In this document: piece after piece, positions 30,440-40,660 of the stretch
How positions within the stretch are numbered: the first letter of the stretch is position 1
Layout of the letters: every line of letters begins with the position of its first letter
Source of the DNA: Bacteroidetes bacterium UBA7662
GTDB taxonomy: Bacteria > Bacteroidota > Bacteroidia > UBA7662
DNA: 51,940 bases
Assembly (NCBI GenBank): GCA_002483345.1
Contig: DLHS01000016.1
Span: 219,235-271,174, forward strand
Direction of reading: 5' to 3'
Position numbers and translations under genes: made by a program
The notes under the pieces: generated by a model
The model's database searches: none
What the model saw: the letters and a program-made list of their open reading frames with translations, nothing else
What the model was told of the DNA's origin: nothing

Positions 30440-33400
30440 TTAGTTGGCGATGGTAAATCGTATACTCAGGCCACCACTCGTTTGCGCCGTCGGGAAAGCA
30501 GTGGAAATGAAGGGCTTGTTCAGGACGTAGTCGTAAAAAAAGCGCAGATTCACCCGGTCGTTCAGCACATAATCGATGCTTGGTTTGACGGATACGTTCC
30601 GGCCTCCACCCGATGGCTGTGGCTCCAGTCCGTCGAGGTCGCGCAGCAGGCTTGTATTGTCGCGGATATTCAGGTCGAAACGAACGTTCAGGTCGTTGTT
30701 GGTCTTCGAGGTCCGGCCATTGAAAAGGAATGGCAGGGTGTTCGACTGAAAACGATACCCCAGCCCGACCGTAAACTCGGTCGACCGCAGTTCATTCATC
30801 CGGTTGTTGATGAGGGTAAGGGTAAGCGTGCGGGTCTGTTTGTATTCGATGCGGACGGTAATGTTGTTTTTAGTGGTCAGATCAACCCCCGCCAGCGGTG
30901 CAAACTGCTCACTGATGGTGATTTGTGAAATCTGGTAGCGCGGATAAAAATCGAGATTACCCAGGGTATCCCGCACATTGGCCGATTGTGTAGGGTCACC
31001 GTAAATGAGGTTGGTGGTGAAATTACTTACGGTATACATCGACCGGTAACTGTGGTTGAAAGTAATGCTCTGGAAGCGGTCTTTAAACCAGCCAATCTTA
31101 CTCAAACCGGTATAGGCAATGCGCCAGTTCGGCAACGGAATTTTAGGGAAGGCGTTCAAAGCAACAGAAGAGGCATTTTGTCCGGTGTAGGCAGCGATGA
31201 ATGACGGAACCAGTACATCGAGGGCCTTGCGGCTGTAACCATCCGGAAAAATAGAGTCGACCGTGCCCCGACCGGATGAATTGGGGTTTTCGAGGGCAAG
31301 CCGGTCGGCTACCACCAACCGATTCAGCTCAAAACGCCGGAAGGCATCCGATTCGAGATAACCCGGTTCATTGGGGTCTGTCACTATCTTTTCAAAGGCT
31401 GTCCGCCAGGTAATGGTTGAGATGGAATAATCCCCGCTTTCGAGTTGGTTGAGGTTTACAATATCGCCGTTGGCATCCGACCGGAAATTCTCTGAATAGC
31501 GGAAATTCTCTGTGCGGGTTACATTCAGGGTAATCCTGAACTCCTTGAATGGCTCAATGGTCGCCTGGCCCTGCAGATTCACCGTGCGGGTGTTCATATA
31601 CAAGGCATTCAGGTTGGTATCTGAACTCAGCCAGCCCCGGCTGATAACCGTACCCCGTATATCCTGCTGCGAACCAAAAACAAAGGGTAAGCCGGGTGCA
31701 TTCATATCAAAGTTGTTGCCCAGATATTGGGGATCCGGGATAAAACCGGGCAGTATGGTTCCCTGAGTAACCGAATAGTTACCACTGACATTTTTCACCA
31801 TCATCACCGATTTGGCCAGGATACGCGGTATGCTTCGGCTGTAGTCTTCCTTCTCCCCGTCATTCCTGGCAACGGTAGCCGTTTTTTCACTGCTGCTCTC
31901 CGTATCTCCAAACTGATTCTTCTCCCCTTCCTTCGGCTTTTTCTTATCATCCTTTTTCTTCCTCGGCTCATCCCGCAATGGCTGGTCGAGGTTGATGCGC
32001 CGCAGTATGCCTGACTTATTATACAGATTCATCAGGTTCAGGTTGGCATTAAACCGATTGGTCTGGGAATTCTGAATAATATTCCCCAGGCTGTCGGCTG
32101 CCAGTGGTGCCGCGGTCCATTCATAGGTGGCCTGGTACTGGTAGGTGCTGTTGATCCAGTCGATCAGCTTGAACTTCTGAAAGGGCAGCTGATAGTTCAC
32201 ATTCACACTCTGCTGATACCGGGTAGGCCGCCCGAGCTGTTTGAGGTTTTCGATGATGGTATCTTCCTTGCTTTTGGTATCAATGCGACCAAAAGGCTCA
32301 TCGATGCGGGTAAGCATGGTGGCGTCATATTCTACTTTCAGCGACCGGCTCAGGTCATAACGAAGGTTGTAAAAGCGGTTGAAAGTGAAGTTTTTGTTCC
32401 AGGTAGGGTCTATGCCCATGCCCCCGTCGCTGTTGTTGCGGAGCTGGGTTTCCTGGAACATCCTGTCCAGATCGGCCCGGACACTGAAGCTCTGCGGCAT
32501 CAGGTAGAAGTTGAAATCCTTGATCCACAACAACCGTTTCGAACGGATGGCTTTGGCAAACGGACGGTAATTTTTAGGCTGTCCGGCAAAGGTGTAACCC
32601 AGCGAACCCCGGTAGTTTTTGAGGGTGGTATAGGCGGTAAACGGATTCCGCATATAGTTTTCAGAATAGGAAACGGTGGCATTCCAGTTCTCCAGATCCC
32701 ATATCTGCGGCTTGCGCTGCTGCATCCGCATCTTCTGCATATTGGTGATGTTGATGGAACGCCGCAGATTATAGGTTTCCGTCACCCGGATGATGGAATC
32801 GCGTGAGTTCTGGTCGGTTACCTCGCTGAGCGTGGTTTCCAGCAGGATGTCGCGATCGATAGGGTTATACTCAGGGCGGCTGAATGCCTCTCCGTACCCG
32901 AAATAAAGTGGAATACGCAGCCCGAAACGCTCCGGGAAAAACTTGCCGAGCTCAAAGGACGATGCCAGATCGTACTGGAACAAATCGTCGCGGTTACGTT
33001 CACTTACCTTCGATTCAACGCCGCCAAAACCTATGGTCTTCCGTAAACCGGTGAGGCTGACGTTCCCGAAGTCGGCCATTTTCATATTCATCTGACCGGT
33101 GGCAGCCCAGCCGTCGCGGTTATCAAATTCGGTGAGCCGCAATTCGTTGAACCACACCTCCCCGCATTTCTCCAGCCCGTCGTCAGTATCGGTGTTGCTG
33201 GCCTTCGGGTTCCGTACCCCCAGCATGATAATCTGTACCTGACTCAGGTTGGGGTTACCCAGTACCGTAATGCGGTGACCGCGGTCGGTGATATAGGTAA
33301 AGGGGGTATTAAAAGGCCAGCTGGCAGAATTCCGCAGCTGTTTGGCCCGGTTCAGCTCGGCAAAGGTCACATTCAGGTTGTTGGCTTCCGGCCAGATCAG

Positions 33401-36400
33401 GTTGGGGTCAGATACCCCGTCGGGGGTCAGGATAAGGGGAAGCTCGTATTCGTAGTAGTTCTGGGTGTAGTCGTTACCGAAACGGACAAAAGCCCGAACA
33501 TCACCGTCGCGCATATTGAGGCCTTCGGCATGGATGAACATCTCAATGCGCTTGTAGGCCCGGATATCGAAAGTAGTGTTTTTGAAAGCCGCCCGGGAGT
33601 CTCCGTCGCGGAGGTTGCAGTAGCGGATCTGCAGCGACTGCTCGTTGAGCTGCTGGTAGTTGGTGGTAAATACGTTGCGGACCCGCTCAATACCCGGCGG
33701 TACCACATAGGGAACCGGTACCCGGTTGCCGTTTTCTTCAATGTTTACGGTCGACAGTAAAAAGGTGGTGGTCTCTTCCTGATCCACCGGCACATATTCA
33801 CCCGGTGCCTGCAAATCTGCCAGGTAACGGCGCCAGTCGGTGCGCACCAGTTGCAGCGTGGCAAAGCGGCAGACGACACTGTCGTCAAAACCAGCGAAAT
33901 ACATCCGGACAAAACGGATGGATTTGTAATCCAGCACATTACCCACCCGGCGGTCGGGCTTTTGGATAGGAACCCTGAACTGATACCATTTTACGGTAGC
34001 GCTGGTACGGTTGCGGAGCTGAATGGTGGCCTCGTAAATATCGGTAATGTAGTTGCGGCCGATCTGCATGTCTCCCGGCCGCAGGCTTACCCGGTATTCA
34101 AAATAATCCTCTGTCTGCGACAGCGTATTATCGAGGTTGATGTCTTCGTTGTTCGGCAGGTTGGTGGCAGAGGTGGGGTAGGGTTCGGCCGATTGCTGGT
34201 CGGTAGGTGAATTACCCTGCTGCCCGTTAAAGCGTTTGTACCGCTGCAATACATCCAGGGTCGCGTTGTCGTAATCGGTACCGCGGAAATGGTGGTAGTT
34301 GTCGCCGGCCGGATCAGCAAAGGCAGCCTGGTAAACAGCAGATGCCGTGCCATGCAGCAAGGCCAGTGTATCGAGATAGCGCTGGAAGAAAATACGTTCC
34401 TGCTCGTCGTTCAGCCCATCCAGCCCCACATCCTGGGTGTTGCGCGAAGCAGGATCGTTGTCGAAGGCATTCACCAGGGGCTGCAGACGGGGTACAAGTC
34501 CCCAGGCAGTAGTATCTACCTGACCGGAGCCATCGGCCCGCGGGAAGCCGTTCTCGTATGCCCTGCGGCCATCTTTCAGCAAATCTTCCGAAACCGTACC
34601 CAGGTTGATGAATAAATCTCCGCCACTGTGGTTCGGCTTGTAGATGTAAGGATCCATCAGCCAGAATTCCAGAAACTCTATGTTGGCGGCCTCAAAGTCG
34701 TTGGTTTCTATCTTCCGCTGCAATCCTCCCCAGCGCGAGGCAGGGTCAATCAACCGGCCCTGGGCATCTACCCCTTTGCTGTAAGGACCAGGCGCGGCAT
34801 CGTAATTGTAAACGCCTTTCTGATCGGGATAATAAGCCAGGTCGAAGGTGGCAATGTTCAGCGGCTGGTTATTCGCCAGCTGTTTGTTGGGGAATACCTC
34901 CTGCTCCAGTACCTGCCGCATATAGTGGTTCGACTTCATCTCGTCGTCGTCACGGATATGCTCAGGCGTGATATTGGAATTACTGAAAAAGAGTGGGTCG
35001 ATGTTGTACCAGGCGATGCGGGCCCGGTTATAACCATTGGCGAGGTTGTTACGCAGGCTTGCTTCCGTGAAAGGCTCCGGTGTACTGGCGTGGTTCCAGA
35101 GACTGGGACTGGTGATGCTGATGCTGTTTTCAGCTGCTTCAAAATCGTCGATATACGAAATACCCCCGGCCCCGATGGCCTTGGCGTTGCCGGGAATAAG
35201 CTGCGCATATTCCCCGCTGAGTTGTATGACCGAAATTTCCTTGGTCTGAATGAGCGGCAAACCGTCTACCAGCCGGGTCACAAACTTCGACTCGGTCTGA
35301 ATGGCTGCATCGAGGCCGATCATGGTGTTCGAAATAGGTTCGTCGCCAATGTTTACCTTGGGGGTGATGGGGCGTTCGTTGAGGTGCAGAACGGTACCGC
35401 CCAGGTTGATATCACGGGTCAGGCGGTAATCAAAACGGGTGGCACTCAGGGTACGGGCAGTGGTCTGAAACAGCGGGTTGTTCTCAAAATTCACGGTAAT
35501 GGCCTCTCCCGAGCTCAACAGACCCGAATTGAGGATTTTTACCCTTCCCAGCGTATAATCTACCGTATAATCCTGTCCTTCTGTCAGTGTCCGGGTCCCG
35601 GCCATCACCCGCACCGAACCGGGTGGCAGGTTCATGGCACCTACGCTGATTTCAGAGCCGCTCGACGACTGGAACTGCCCCACCAGCCGGTAGCGGTTCA
35701 GCTCCGGAAATTGCTGGGCCCAGGCCTTGGTACTGTCGTAGAGAGGCTGAAAGACGTATTTTTTCTTGATACCATCCGGTGTGGGTCCGGCGGCATCGAA
35801 AGCATCGGCCAGGGCTTTGCCAAATGGCTCCACCCGGGGGAGGATGATGCGCCCCCGCTGCGCATCGATGGTAACATTTTCTACAAAATCATACACGCCG
35901 TCGGGCTGAGGCTCCAGCTGTATGTTCAGCCGGTCAACACCCATCACCTGCAGCAACTGCCGGCCGGCGAGACTGCCTTCAGGGATGAAGTTTTTATTGC
36001 CGTTGAGCACGTCGTTATACACCAGGTTGAGCACAAAATCAGTCTTGCTAACCCCAAAGGCGTTCAGGGAATAGATGTTTTTCATCATCAGGTCCCAGAT
36101 CGGCAGGTTGGTGCGTATGGTGGTTCCTTTGAGCAGCTTCAGGAACAGCACCGAAGGATTGTTCTGGTCGCTGGGAACCTCCTGTGAAAATTCGCCCACC
36201 CGGTACAGCGTGCCGTTGATGGTGTATTCGAAGGCAACAGCCAGTACTTCGTCGTTGTTGAGGGAAGTGTTGAGGGAGATGTACCCCAGCAGGTTGTTTA
36301 CACTATACTGGCTGGGATCGAGTTTACGGGCGAATGTCAGCTCATAATCGGCTGTATTGGCCAGCTGGTTGAATGGAAAACGGGTTTGTAAGACGTCAAA

Positions 36401-37630
36401 CACGCTGTTAACCTGTCTTAAATCGGCATTGGCGGGGTTGGTCAGCTCCCCGTACAGGGTATTGGAACCGTTGCCGGGTACTGCCGCGCCGTTGGGGGCT
36501 ACGGCTGCATTGTATGGATTGTGTTCCGCCAGATCCATAAAACCGAGTACATCACGTACGTCGGCATTCACCTGGTTGCGGTTGGTGACCCACACCTCCA
36601 CCCGGGTAATGATGACATTCGACCGCACGACCGGCAGGGTCGACATGGCATTGTTGAAGTTATCACGGAAATACTGCGCGAGAAAGAAGTGGCGGTTGGC
36701 ATCGTACTGGTCGGCAGAAATATCGAACTGGGTGGCCTGACCTCCTCCTTTGAGCACCACCTGCTGACTTTCACCCCTTTGCTGGGTGAGTACCGAAGTT
36801 ACCCGCAGGCGTCCGAACTGCAACTCGGTTTTGATACCGAATAAACTCTGACTGCCCTGAATAAGGGCCGACCGCAGCGGCAAAGCCACATTACCCACTT
36901 CTATCTTCTTGATGATCTCATCTTCATAACCGGTATACTCCAGCTTCATCTGGTTTTCGAAGTTGAAAACCGCCTGGGTATTCTGTGAAGCAGTGAATTT
37001 CAGCTTCTCCCCGATGGTTCCCACCACGGTAAGCTGGATGTTCATGTCGAAATCGAAATTCCCGATGCGCCTTTGCTGTACGGTGAGATTGGGGTTGTCG
37101 ATGCGGTTGAAATTACCGGCAAAACGCAGTTCCGCCGATCCCTGCGGACGTATGTCGACAAAACTGCCGCCGAAAATTTTATCAAATACCTTGGGTCCCA
37201 CATAAATTTTGGGAATAATCCCCTGGCGCTCGATAGAACCGGAGGTCTGACCACTGTTGCGCTCTTTCCAGTAATCGCTTTTGGTGCGTTCCCGGTCGAA
37301 TTTCAGGAATTCCTCATAACTCATCGGCGTGGGGTCGCCTACATGGGTATTCCCCAGCTTCTCCCGCATGACATACTGGCCCGTCAGCGGGTCGTATTCA
37401 TACACAAAGGTCGTAGGCCGGTTGAGAGAGATGGGGTTGCGGCTGCGGTTAAACGGCAGGCGGTTGTCGCGGATGGGGTACGGCAAATCGGTGCTGTCTT
37501 TGCTGCCCGTCTGCGCGAACGCCTCCGTGCCTGCAAAAACGCAACAAGCTGTCATCATAAAAGATAACAGCTTTGCCGCCACACGGTTGATAACCGGGCG
37601 CTTTGTATACTTTTCCCCGCAGTGCCTCAA
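30440..37630 (-). CDS. sprA: SprA/Sov, outer membrane translocon of the type IX secretion system
   Basis: SprA is the very large beta-barrel pore through which folded type IX cargo crosses the outer membrane. The 2396-residue length is in the family range (about 2,300-2,500). Recognisable segments are the early IPKIYVGPKVFDKIFGGSFV plug-side region, IGEKLKFTASQNTQAVFNFENQMKLEYTGYEDEI, FGIKTELQFG, ISYIDDFEAAE and the C-terminal barrel strands with FNHSYRSMYTVSNF and the terminal LSIRFTIAN. The first in-frame codon is TTG at 37630, one base after the ruvA stop; a GTG at residue 17 would still give a usable signal peptide (AKLLSFMMTACCVFAGTEAFAQ). It belongs to the maeB-ruvA-sprA transcript. Confidence 0.97.
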   Translation of the reverse strand: MRHCGEKYTKRPVINRVAAKLLSFMMTACCVFAGTEAFAQTGSKDSTDLPYPIRDNRLPFNRSRNPISLNRPTTFVYEYDPLTGQYVMREKLGNTHVGDPTPMSYEEFLKFDRERTKSDYWKERNSGQTSGSIERQGIIPKIYVGPKVFDKIFGGSFVDIRPQGSAELRFAGNFNRIDNPNLTVQQRRIGNFDFDMNIQLTVVGTIGEKLKFTASQNTQAVFNFENQMKLEYTGYEDEIIKKIEVGNVALPLRSALIQGSQSLFGIKTELQFGRLRVTSVLTQQRGESQQVVLKGGGQATQFDISADQYDANRHFFLAQYFRDNFNNAMSTLPVVRSNVIITRVEVWVTNRNQVNADVRDVLGFMDLAEHNPYNAAVAPNGAAVPGNGSNTLYGELTNPANADLRQVNSVFDVLQTRFPFNQLANTADYELTFARKLDPSQYSVNNLLGYISLNTSLNNDEVLAVAFEYTINGTLYRVGEFSQEVPSDQNNPSVLFLKLLKGTTIRTNLPIWDLMMKNIYSLNAFGVSKTDFVLNLVYNDVLNGNKNFIPEGSLAGRQLLQVMGVDRLNIQLEPQPDGVYDFVENVTIDAQRGRIILPRVEPFGKALADAFDAAGPTPDGIKKKYVFQPLYDSTKAWAQQFPELNRYRLVGQFQSSSGSEISVGAMNLPPGSVRVMAGTRTLTEGQDYTVDYTLGRVKILNSGLLSSGEAITVNFENNPLFQTTARTLSATRFDYRLTRDINLGGTVLHLNERPITPKVNIGDEPISNTMIGLDAAIQTESKFVTRLVDGLPLIQTKEISVIQLSGEYAQLIPGNAKAIGAGGISYIDDFEAAENSISITSPSLWNHASTPEPFTEASLRNNLANGYNRARIAWYNIDPLFFSNSNITPEHIRDDDEMKSNHYMRQVLEQEVFPNKQLANNQPLNIATFDLAYYPDQKGVYNYDAAPGPYSKGVDAQGRLIDPASRWGGLQRKIETNDFEAANIEFLEFWLMDPYIYKPNHSGGDLFINLGTVSEDLLKDGRRAYENGFPRADGSGQVDTTAWGLVPRLQPLVNAFDNDPASRNTQDVGLDGLNDEQERIFFQRYLDTLALLHGTASAVYQAAFADPAGDNYHHFRGTDYDNATLDVLQRYKRFNGQQGNSPTDQQSAEPYPTSATNLPNNEDINLDNTLSQTEDYFEYRVSLRPGDMQIGRNYITDIYEATIQLRNRTSATVKWYQFRVPIQKPDRRVGNVLDYKSIRFVRMYFAGFDDSVVCRFATLQLVRTDWRRYLADLQAPGEYVPVDQEETTTFLLSTVNIEENGNRVPVPYVVPPGIERVRNVFTTNYQQLNEQSLQIRYCNLRDGDSRAAFKNTTFDIRAYKRIEMFIHAEGLNMRDGDVRAFVRFGNDYTQNYYEYELPLILTPDGVSDPNLIWPEANNLNVTFAELNRAKQLRNSASWPFNTPFTYITDRGHRITVLGNPNLSQVQIIMLGVRNPKASNTDTDDGLEKCGEVWFNELRLTEFDNRDGWAATGQMNMKMADFGNVSLTGLRKTIGFGGVESKVSERNRDDLFQYDLASSFELGKFFPERFGLRIPLYFGYGEAFSRPEYNPIDRDILLETTLSEVTDQNSRDSIIRVTETYNLRRSINITNMQKMRMQQRKPQIWDLENWNATVSYSENYMRNPFTAYTTLKNYRGSLGYTFAGQPKNYRPFAKAIRSKRLLWIKDFNFYLMPQSFSVRADLDRMFQETQLRNNSDGGMGIDPTWNKNFTFNRFYNLRYDLSRSLKVEYDATMLTRIDEPFGRIDTKSKEDTIIENLKQLGRPTRYQQSVNVNYQLPFQKFKLIDWINSTYQYQATYEWTAAPLAADSLGNIIQNSQTNRFNANLNLMNLYNKSGILRRINLDQPLRDEPRKKKDDKKKPKEGEKNQFGDTESSSEKTATVARNDGEKEDYSRSIPRILAKSVMMVKNVSGNYSVTQGTILPGFIPDPQYLGNNFDMNAPGLPFVFGSQQDIRGTVISRGWLSSDTNLNALYMNTRTVNLQGQATIEPFKEFRITLNVTRTENFRYSENFRSDANGDIVNLNQLESGDYSISTITWRTAFEKIVTDPNEPGYLESDAFRRFELNRLVVADRLALENPNSSGRGTVDSIFPDGYSRKALDVLVPSFIAAYTGQNASSVALNAFPKIPLPNWRIAYTGLSKIGWFKDRFQSITFNHSYRSMYTVSNFTTNLIYGDPTQSANVRDTLGNLDFYPRYQISQITISEQFAPLAGVDLTTKNNITVRIEYKQTRTLTLTLINNRMNELRSTEFTVGLGYRFQSNTLPFLFNGRTSKTNNDLNVRFDLNIRDNTSLLRDLDGLEPQPSGGGRNVSVKPSIDYVLNDRVNLRFFYDYVLNKPFISTAFPTAQTSGGLSIRFTIAN

Positions 37631-37631
37631 T

Positions 37632-38219
37632 TTATACCGATCTTAATATCTGTTTGATGAGGGCTTCCACCGTCTGAGGCGCATCTGCTCTGGCGAGTAG
37701 TTGGTTGATTGTCTTTTCCATTTGTGCTTTCGGGAAACCCAGCGTTACCAAGGCGAGTAACGCCTCTTCCCTGACATTATTGTAAGCCATTTCACCCAGA
37801 TCAAGGGTTTCCGGATGGCTTTTTAACAATTTGTCCTTCAGCTCAATGATCATGCGCTGGGCAGTCTTCGGGCCAATGCCCTTGATACGCTGCACACTGG
37901 CCACATCGCCGGCAATGATGGCGCGCTTCAGCTCGTCGGGCGATACATAACTGAGGATGGTACGGGCGGTGTTTGCGCCTATGCCCTGCACCGAAATAAG
38001 CTGCATAAACAGCTCCTTTTCTTTCACATCGGCAAAACCGAACAAAAGGTGGGCGTCTTCCCGGATTTGCAGGTAGGTATGCAGCTGTATCTGTTCGCTG
38101 CTGCCCAGCGCGCTGTAGGTGTGCAGCGAAATGTGCACTTCATAACCCACCCCGTTCACATCGATGAGGAGGGTGGTGGGACTTTTATGCGCCAGACGGC
38201 CTTTCAGGAATGCAATCAT
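37632..38219 (-). CDS. ruvA: Holliday junction branch migration protein RuvA
   Basis: RuvA binds Holliday junctions as a tetramer and loads the RuvB motor. From ATG 38219 the protein is 195 residues, with the N-terminal OB fold MIAFLKGRLAHKSPTTLLIDVNGVGYEV, two helix-hairpin-helix motifs (ISVQGIGANTARTILS and RIKGIGPKTAQRMIIELKDKL), and a C-terminal RuvB-binding domain beginning REEALLALVTLGFPKAQ. A longer frame to 38255 would overlap maeB and is rejected. It starts 4 bp after the maeB stop and is followed immediately by sprA. Confidence 0.97.
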   Translation of the reverse strand: MIAFLKGRLAHKSPTTLLIDVNGVGYEVHISLHTYSALGSSEQIQLHTYLQIREDAHLLFGFADVKEKELFMQLISVQGIGANTARTILSYVSPDELKRAIIAGDVASVQRIKGIGPKTAQRMIIELKDKLLKSHPETLDLGEMAYNNVREEALLALVTLGFPKAQMEKTINQLLARADAPQTVEALIKQILRSV

Positions 38220-38223
38220 AACT

Positions 38224-40488
38224 TCATTTGCGGGTTTGGGCGTCGACAACGGCAATGGCGACCATATTCACGATTTCACGCACACTGCTGCCCAGCTGTA
38301 AAATATGTACCGGCTTTTTGAGCCCGATAAGCACCGGACCGATGGCCTCGGCAGCCCCGAAGGCCTGGAGGAACTTATAGGTCATGTTGGCCGAAGCCAG
38401 GTCGGGGAAGATGAAGGTATTGGCGCGTTTGCCTACCAGGTCGCTGAAGGGGAAAGTCTCCTGCAGCAATTCCGGATCGAGGGCGAAGTTCACCTGTATA
38501 TCGCCGTCTACCAGCAAACCGGGGTACTGCTCCTTGAGCATGGCAGTTGCTTTGGCCATCTTCTCCGGTACCGCGCCGTTCACCGAACCGAAATTCGAAT
38601 ACGACAACATGGCTACCACCGGCTTCTGCCCCAGCCGCTGCACCGCTTTGGCGGTAGAAACGGTGATCTCTACCAGCTCTTCCGCGGTAGGGTTGGGATT
38701 AACGGACGTATCAGAGAAGAAAAACTGACCCTGTTTGGTGAGCATGATGTACATACCCGACGCCCTTTTCGCCTCTTCCGACACCCCGATGACCTGCAGC
38801 GCAGGAGTCATGGCATGGGCGTATTTGCGGGTGATACCGCTCACAAAAGCATCGGCATGGCCGGCTTCCACCATCATACAACCGTAATACGAACGGTTCA
38901 TGAGGAGTTTGTGGGCATCGTAAAGCGTTACACCCTTGCGCTGGCGCTTCTGGAACAGCAGTTCGGCATATTCGGCCGACTGCGGGGTTTCGTACAGCGG
39001 GTCGATGACAGGGAACTGGCTGATGTCAAGCCCGTTTTCTTTGGCTATTTTATGGACCAGGGCCTCGTTACCAAGCAAAATCGGCTTGGCGATACCCTCA
39101 TCCGCCACAATCTGGGCGGCTTTGAGCACTTTGAAGCTGTCGGCATTGGCAAACACCACCCTTTTGGGGTCTTGTTTGGCCTTCTGGGTGATGAGGTTGA
39201 TGAATTTATCGTCGAGACCGAGGCGTTTTTTGAGCTCCAGGTGGTAGGCAGCCCAGTCGGTGATGGGATTACGTGCGACGCCTGACTCCATAGCGGCTTT
39301 CGCGACGGCCGGCGATACGGTGTAAATCAGTCGTGGGTCGAAAGGTTTGGGGATGATGTAGCTTTTACCGAAAGTGATGTTTTTCTCTCCGTAAACCATG
39401 TTCACCACCTCCGGAACGGGGGTTTTGGCCAGTTCGGCCAGGGCTTTCACGGCGGCCAGCTTCATCTCCTCGTTGATGCGGGTGGCCCGCACATCGAGCG
39501 CGCCCCGGAAAATGTAGGGGAAACCGAGGACGTTGTTCACCTGGTTGGGGTGATCGGAACGGCCGGTGGCCATGATGATGTCGTCGCGGCTGGCCATAGC
39601 CAGTTCGTAGGGGATTTCAGGATCGGGATTGGCGAGGGCGAAGACGATGGGGTTTTTGGCCATCGAACGCACCATGTCCTGGTTCACGACATTGCCCTTG
39701 CTGAGGCCCACGAATACATCGGCGCCTTTCATGGCTTCCTCCAGGGTGTGGAGATTGAGTTGGGTGGCGAAATAGCGTTTGTTCTCTTCCAGATCGGTAC
39801 GATCGGCCCGGATGACACCCTTCGAATCGAGCATCACGATGTTTTTGCGATCAGCCCCGATGGCTTCAAACAAACGGGTGCAGCTGATGGCCGAAGCCCC
39901 GGCACCGTTGATGACGATGCGGACCTTGTTCAGCTTTTTGCCCGACAGCTCCACAGCGTTCAGTAGGGCAGCGCTCGAAATGATGGCGGTGCCGTGCTGG
40001 TCGTCGTGCATGATGGGGATCTTCATCTCCTCCTTCAGCCGCTTTTCGATCTCAAAACACTCCGGCGCCTTGATGTCTTCGAGGTTTACCCCGCCGAAAG
40101 TAGGCTCCATAGCCTTGACCGTGGCCACAAAACTGTCGACATCCTTCACATTCAGCTCGATGTCGAATACATCGATGTCGGCGAATATTTTGAACAACAG
40201 GCCCTTGCCCTCCATCACCGGTTTGGAGGCTTCGGGACCAATATCACCCAGCCCTAAAACAGCCGTACCATTGCTGATAACAGCCACCAGATTGCCTTTG
40301 GCGGTGTATTTATAGACGTCGTCGGGGTTTTTTTCGATTTCGAGACAAGGCTCTGCAACACCCGGTGAATAGGCGATGGCCAGGTCACGCTGGCTGTTGG
40401 TAGGTTTGGTTGGGACTACCTCTATTTTGCCCGGGCGACCCTGGCTGTGGTAATCGAGTATGTCCTGTTTTTTGGTTTTTTCCTTCAT
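38224..40488 (-). CDS. maeB: NADP-dependent malic enzyme with phosphotransacetylase-like domain
   Basis: Malic enzyme oxidatively decarboxylates malate to pyruvate and makes NADPH. From ATG 40488 the protein is 754 residues, the length of the hybrid MaeB type: an N-terminal malic domain (IAYSPGVAEPCLEI, VEAMEP-like GGVNLEDIKAPECFEIE, IPIMHDDQHGTAII), an NAD-binding domain (RIVINGAGASAISCTRLF, FALANPDPEIPYELA), and from about residue 430 a PTA-like domain (VEAGHADAFVSGITRKYA, DGDIQVNFALDPELL, KRANTFIFPDLASANMTYK) that regulates activity in E. coli. It has an upstream promoter and begins the maeB-ruvA-sprA unit. Confidence 0.96.
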   Translation of the reverse strand: MKEKTKKQDILDYHSQGRPGKIEVVPTKPTNSQRDLAIAYSPGVAEPCLEIEKNPDDVYKYTAKGNLVAVISNGTAVLGLGDIGPEASKPVMEGKGLLFKIFADIDVFDIELNVKDVDSFVATVKAMEPTFGGVNLEDIKAPECFEIEKRLKEEMKIPIMHDDQHGTAIISSAALLNAVELSGKKLNKVRIVINGAGASAISCTRLFEAIGADRKNIVMLDSKGVIRADRTDLEENKRYFATQLNLHTLEEAMKGADVFVGLSKGNVVNQDMVRSMAKNPIVFALANPDPEIPYELAMASRDDIIMATGRSDHPNQVNNVLGFPYIFRGALDVRATRINEEMKLAAVKALAELAKTPVPEVVNMVYGEKNITFGKSYIIPKPFDPRLIYTVSPAVAKAAMESGVARNPITDWAAYHLELKKRLGLDDKFINLITQKAKQDPKRVVFANADSFKVLKAAQIVADEGIAKPILLGNEALVHKIAKENGLDISQFPVIDPLYETPQSAEYAELLFQKRQRKGVTLYDAHKLLMNRSYYGCMMVEAGHADAFVSGITRKYAHAMTPALQVIGVSEEAKRASGMYIMLTKQGQFFFSDTSVNPNPTAEELVEITVSTAKAVQRLGQKPVVAMLSYSNFGSVNGAVPEKMAKATAMLKEQYPGLLVDGDIQVNFALDPELLQETFPFSDLVGKRANTFIFPDLASANMTYKFLQAFGAAEAIGPVLIGLKKPVHILQLGSSVREIVNMVAIAVVDAQTRK

Positions 40489-40511
40489 GGAAGCGACTTC
40501 GGAATAGCCCA

Positions 40512-40545
40512 CAAAACTATAAAAACTGAGGGAAAAACGGCCAAA
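40512..40545 (-). promoter_or_regulatory. putative promoter of maeB-ruvA-sprA
   Basis: On the minus strand TAGTTTTG (40512-40519) matches the -7 consensus and TTTG (40542-40545) lies 22 bp upstream. The leader before ATG 40488 would be about 16-20 nt. Confidence 0.45.
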
Positions 40546-40660
40546 AATCAGCTACTTTACAGAGAATCCCCGCCGGAATTACCGGTGTTTTACGTATCGC
40601 CGTTAAACCTTTTGGTTTCCCGGCTATCTATAACGCTTTCCTGACATCATCTGCCACCTT

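Noticed and set aside
34628..36187. 519-residue plus-strand open frame inside sprA
   Set aside because: It is antisense to a well-supported gene; its length reflects codon bias in a GC-rich gene.
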